A stretch of 64,000 nucleotides of DNA from Rubeoparvulum massiliense (GTDB lineage Bacteria > Bacillota > Bacilli > Rubeoparvulales > Rubeoparvulaceae), in NCBI RefSeq assembly GCF_001049895.1, contig NZ_CVPE01000006.1, positions 704,503-768,502 on the forward strand, written 5' to 3'. The notes under the pieces were generated by a model, which ran no database searches, was not told the DNA's origin, and worked only from the letters and a program-made list of their open reading frames with translations. Shown here one piece after another: positions 62,503 to 64,000 of this stretch. Both the position numbers and the translations under genes were made by a program. Position 1 is the first letter of the stretch, and each line of letters opens with the position of its first letter.

Positions 62503-62622
62503 ATGTCATCAATTGAGCCTGAACAATTGGCAGATGCCTTTTTCATTGTCCTTTTCTTATTACTAGCCATTTTCGGCGAAACTTCTCCTCCTGCAGTGGG
62601 TGATGTAATTATTGAGCTATGA
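62503..62622 (+). CDS. 39-residue membrane peptide
   Basis: ATG 62503 has GGGGTG six bases upstream, 12 bases after the previous stop. The product has one central hydrophobic helix (LADAFFIVLFLLLAIFGE, residues about 9-26) with acidic ends and few other charges. Its last 6 bases overlap the end of the histidine kinase gene on the other strand. The short length leaves room for chance, but the spacing, ribosome site and clean helix suggest a real small protein. Confidence 0.5.
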   Translation: MSSIEPEQLADAFFIVLFLLLAIFGETSPPAVGDVIIEL

Positions 62623-63999
62623 GCCTTCCTCTTGAAGCATCCCGCGATCCTTCGTTTTGATCAGTGGTAAATAAAGACGAAATGTAGTTCCTACGCCTAA
62701 TTCACTTTCAACCTCAAGATCTCCATCATGATCTTGAATAATTTTATATGAAATCGGTAGTCCAAGACCTGTTCCCTCTTCCTTTGTTGTATAAAAAGGG
62801 TGAAAGATCTTCTCGGTCTCCTCCTTCGTCATCCCACGGCCTGTATCCGCGATTTCTACCATACCCTTTCCATTCTTCTCTCCTAAGCGGATCGTTAGGA
62901 TCCCATTGGCCTCCATGGCATCTAAGCCATTTTTCACCAAGTTTAAAATCACTTGGACGATTTTATCTTTATCTACACACACCTCTAAGGAGTGTAGGGC
63001 TGGTTGAATCACTAATTCATGTCCTAGGTAGACGGCTTGGGAGAGCGTGAGCTGATGGACACGGTCTACACATTCTTGGAGTGTACAAAGGCGAAAGTTT
63101 TTTGGTGCTGGCTTTGAAAACTGTAGAAATTCTGAGGTTAATTGATTGATACGATTAATCTCAGCCATGATTACCCCATACCAGGGCTCGATTTGATACG
63201 AATTGGATTTGGCAATTTGTACAAATCCCTTGATGGCTGTTAGTGGATTACGAATCTCATGAGCCATACCAGCAGCTAGTTCCCCTACAACACGTAACTT
63301 TTCAGAGCGCTGCATATCTTCCTCACGCTTCAACCAGTTCGCCCGTTTCATTAAGAAAAGCTTCTGTTCTGTAATGGTGATCAATTCTTGCTTGTTATCC
63401 GCCTCTTCTGGAAAAAGCGTATATCCATAGGTGATAGGCATCCCCATGATCATCGGCGTTTCACTTTCGAGAATCGGGGCCAGTCGTTCTTCAAGATCAT
63501 CTTCTTCCATCACACGTAAGACCACTGCAAATTCGTCGCCCCCATACCGCGCAATGCAATAGGCCTCAGGAAAAAGCTTCGTTAATTGATTAGAAAAGTC
63601 CTTCAGTAGATGATTCACACCCTCAAAACCTTGCTCCATATTCAATGACTTAAGATTGGTACAATCAATGAAAAGTAGTACAAACCGAGTGTCTCGCTCA
63701 ATGAGTCGATTTAAGCGCTGGTGTAAAGAAGCAAAATTAAGTAAGCCGGTGAGTGCATCATGGGTAAATAGATGATGATTCTCTTCCTTTACCTCAATAT
63801 TCTCTTTAATAATTCTCTTAAGATAGTGGTGAAAGCTAATATACCAGATAAATAGGATCAGCTGCATAAAAAGTGTAAGTGGATGAAAAAGATGAGAAGT
63901 ATCACTAATGAAGGTTATCAGTAAGTAGAGAAGTAGATGAAGGATGGCGAGCTTCCATAAGGGTATTTTTAACCTGAATTCCATCGTCAGCTTACTCAT
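62617..63999 (-). CDS. Sensor histidine kinase with N-terminal GGDEF domain
   Basis: 460 residues to ATG 63999, one base from the window edge; the true start could be further right. Two membrane helices (about 14-31, 38-55), then a GGDEF domain (about 78-222, motif YGGDEF 153-157), then HisKA (phospho-acceptor H247 in GMAHEIRNP) and HATPase (NLVKNGLDAM, DTGRGM, FYTTKEEGTGLGL). The kinase half resembles Bacillus sporulation kinases. In the GGDEF half the metal Asp (D112) and base-contacting Asn (N120) remain, but the usual Asp after Asn is Met and GH/GD are changed; no I-site RxxD. It may bind nucleotide rather than make c-di-GMP. No response regulator is in view. Confidence 0.9.
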   Translation of the reverse strand: MSKLTMEFRLKIPLWKLAILHLLLYLLITFISDTSHLFHPLTLFMQLILFIWYISFHHYLKRIIKENIEVKEENHHLFTHDALTGLLNFASLHQRLNRLIERDTRFVLLFIDCTNLKSLNMEQGFEGVNHLLKDFSNQLTKLFPEAYCIARYGGDEFAVVLRVMEEDDLEERLAPILESETPMIMGMPITYGYTLFPEEADNKQELITITEQKLFLMKRANWLKREEDMQRSEKLRVVGELAAGMAHEIRNPLTAIKGFVQIAKSNSYQIEPWYGVIMAEINRINQLTSEFLQFSKPAPKNFRLCTLQECVDRVHQLTLSQAVYLGHELVIQPALHSLEVCVDKDKIVQVILNLVKNGLDAMEANGILTIRLGEKNGKGMVEIADTGRGMTKEETEKIFHPFYTTKEEGTGLGLPISYKIIQDHDGDLEVESELGVGTTFRLYLPLIKTKDRGMLQEEGS

Positions 64000-64000
64000 C

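Noticed and set aside
1-64000. CRISPR arrays, insertion sequences, prophage or att repeats
   Set aside because: Looked for repeated spacers, transposase-like ORFs and terminal repeats; none seen by eye. All longer repeats are local terminator stems.

Overview
The window looks like a stretch of chromosome from an endospore-forming, naturally competent member of the Bacillales (Firmicutes). Supporting genes are spoIVA, ypeB, sleB, the YIEGIA pair, yphA/E/F, a complete comG pseudopilus operon, a menaquinol:cytochrome c reductase with the Bacillus-type QcrA/QcrB/QcrC split, and TRAP (mtrB). Gene order broadly follows the Bacillus subtilis gcv-yqh-comG and qcr-mtr-hbs-spoIVA-gpsA-cmk-gudB-ypb-recQ regions, but with clear differences, so this is not B. 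subtilis or a close relative. Nearly everything is core genome. I see no insertion sequence, prophage, CRISPR array or rRNA. No gene-free stretch exceeds about 300 bases.

Layout. 1-3.9 kb: glycine cleavage genes gcvT-gcvPA-gcvPB (minus), with gcvPB cut by the window edge. 4.1-7.7 kb: yqhH, yqhG and an unrecognised membrane-anchored protein (plus). 7.7-13.1 kb: the competence operon comGA-GG followed by aroK and yqzE (minus). 13.3-16.1 kb: yugP, an RsmF-like rRNA methyltransferase and ypjA. 16.2-20.5 kb: qcrABC, ypiB, ypiA. 20.7-23.9 kb: an ECF sigma/anti-sigma pair, an amidohydrolase-like protein that has lost its metal ligands, and cheR. 24.0-31.7 kb: ndk and a menaquinone block (hepT, mqnA, a UbiX-type and a UbiA-type gene, menG, hepS), then an unknown protein, mtrB, tRNA-Pro, folE and hbs. 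32.0-40.3 kb: spoIVA, yphF, ferredoxin, yphE, gpsA, plsY, der and the YIEGIA genes. 40.5-45.8 kb: S1-domain protein, plsC, cmk, PilZ protein, ypeB and a 53-residue Cys-rich protein. 45.8-50.6 kb: prsW, ansA, sleB, gudB, mecA/ypbH. 50.9-56.0 kb: a plus-strand RND efflux pair and a lipoprotein deacetylase that interrupt the usual ypb order. 56.0-61.0 kb: an unknown membrane protein, ypbE, ypbD, recQ, ypbB. 61.1-62.6 kb: three small unknown genes. 62.6-64.0 kb: a histidine kinase with a GGDEF domain, cut by or starting at the right edge.

How the genes fit together. MqnA next to UbiX- and UbiA-type genes points to the futalosine route to menaquinone. HepS/HepT supply the heptaprenyl tail, MenG does the last methylation, and the quinol feeds the Qcr complex encoded about 8 kb away. 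PrsW, whose B. subtilis namesake cuts an anti-sigma factor, is in the same window as an ECF sigma/anti-sigma pair.

The most unusual points are the GGDEF-histidine kinase fusion, the metal-ligand-less amidohydrolase, and three genes (gcvT, mtrB, cmk) that each have a terminator-like hairpin within about 35 nt of the start codon. The gcvT leader also keeps what looks like the 5' end of a glycine riboswitch. All names rest on motifs, length and gene order read by eye; no database search was made.
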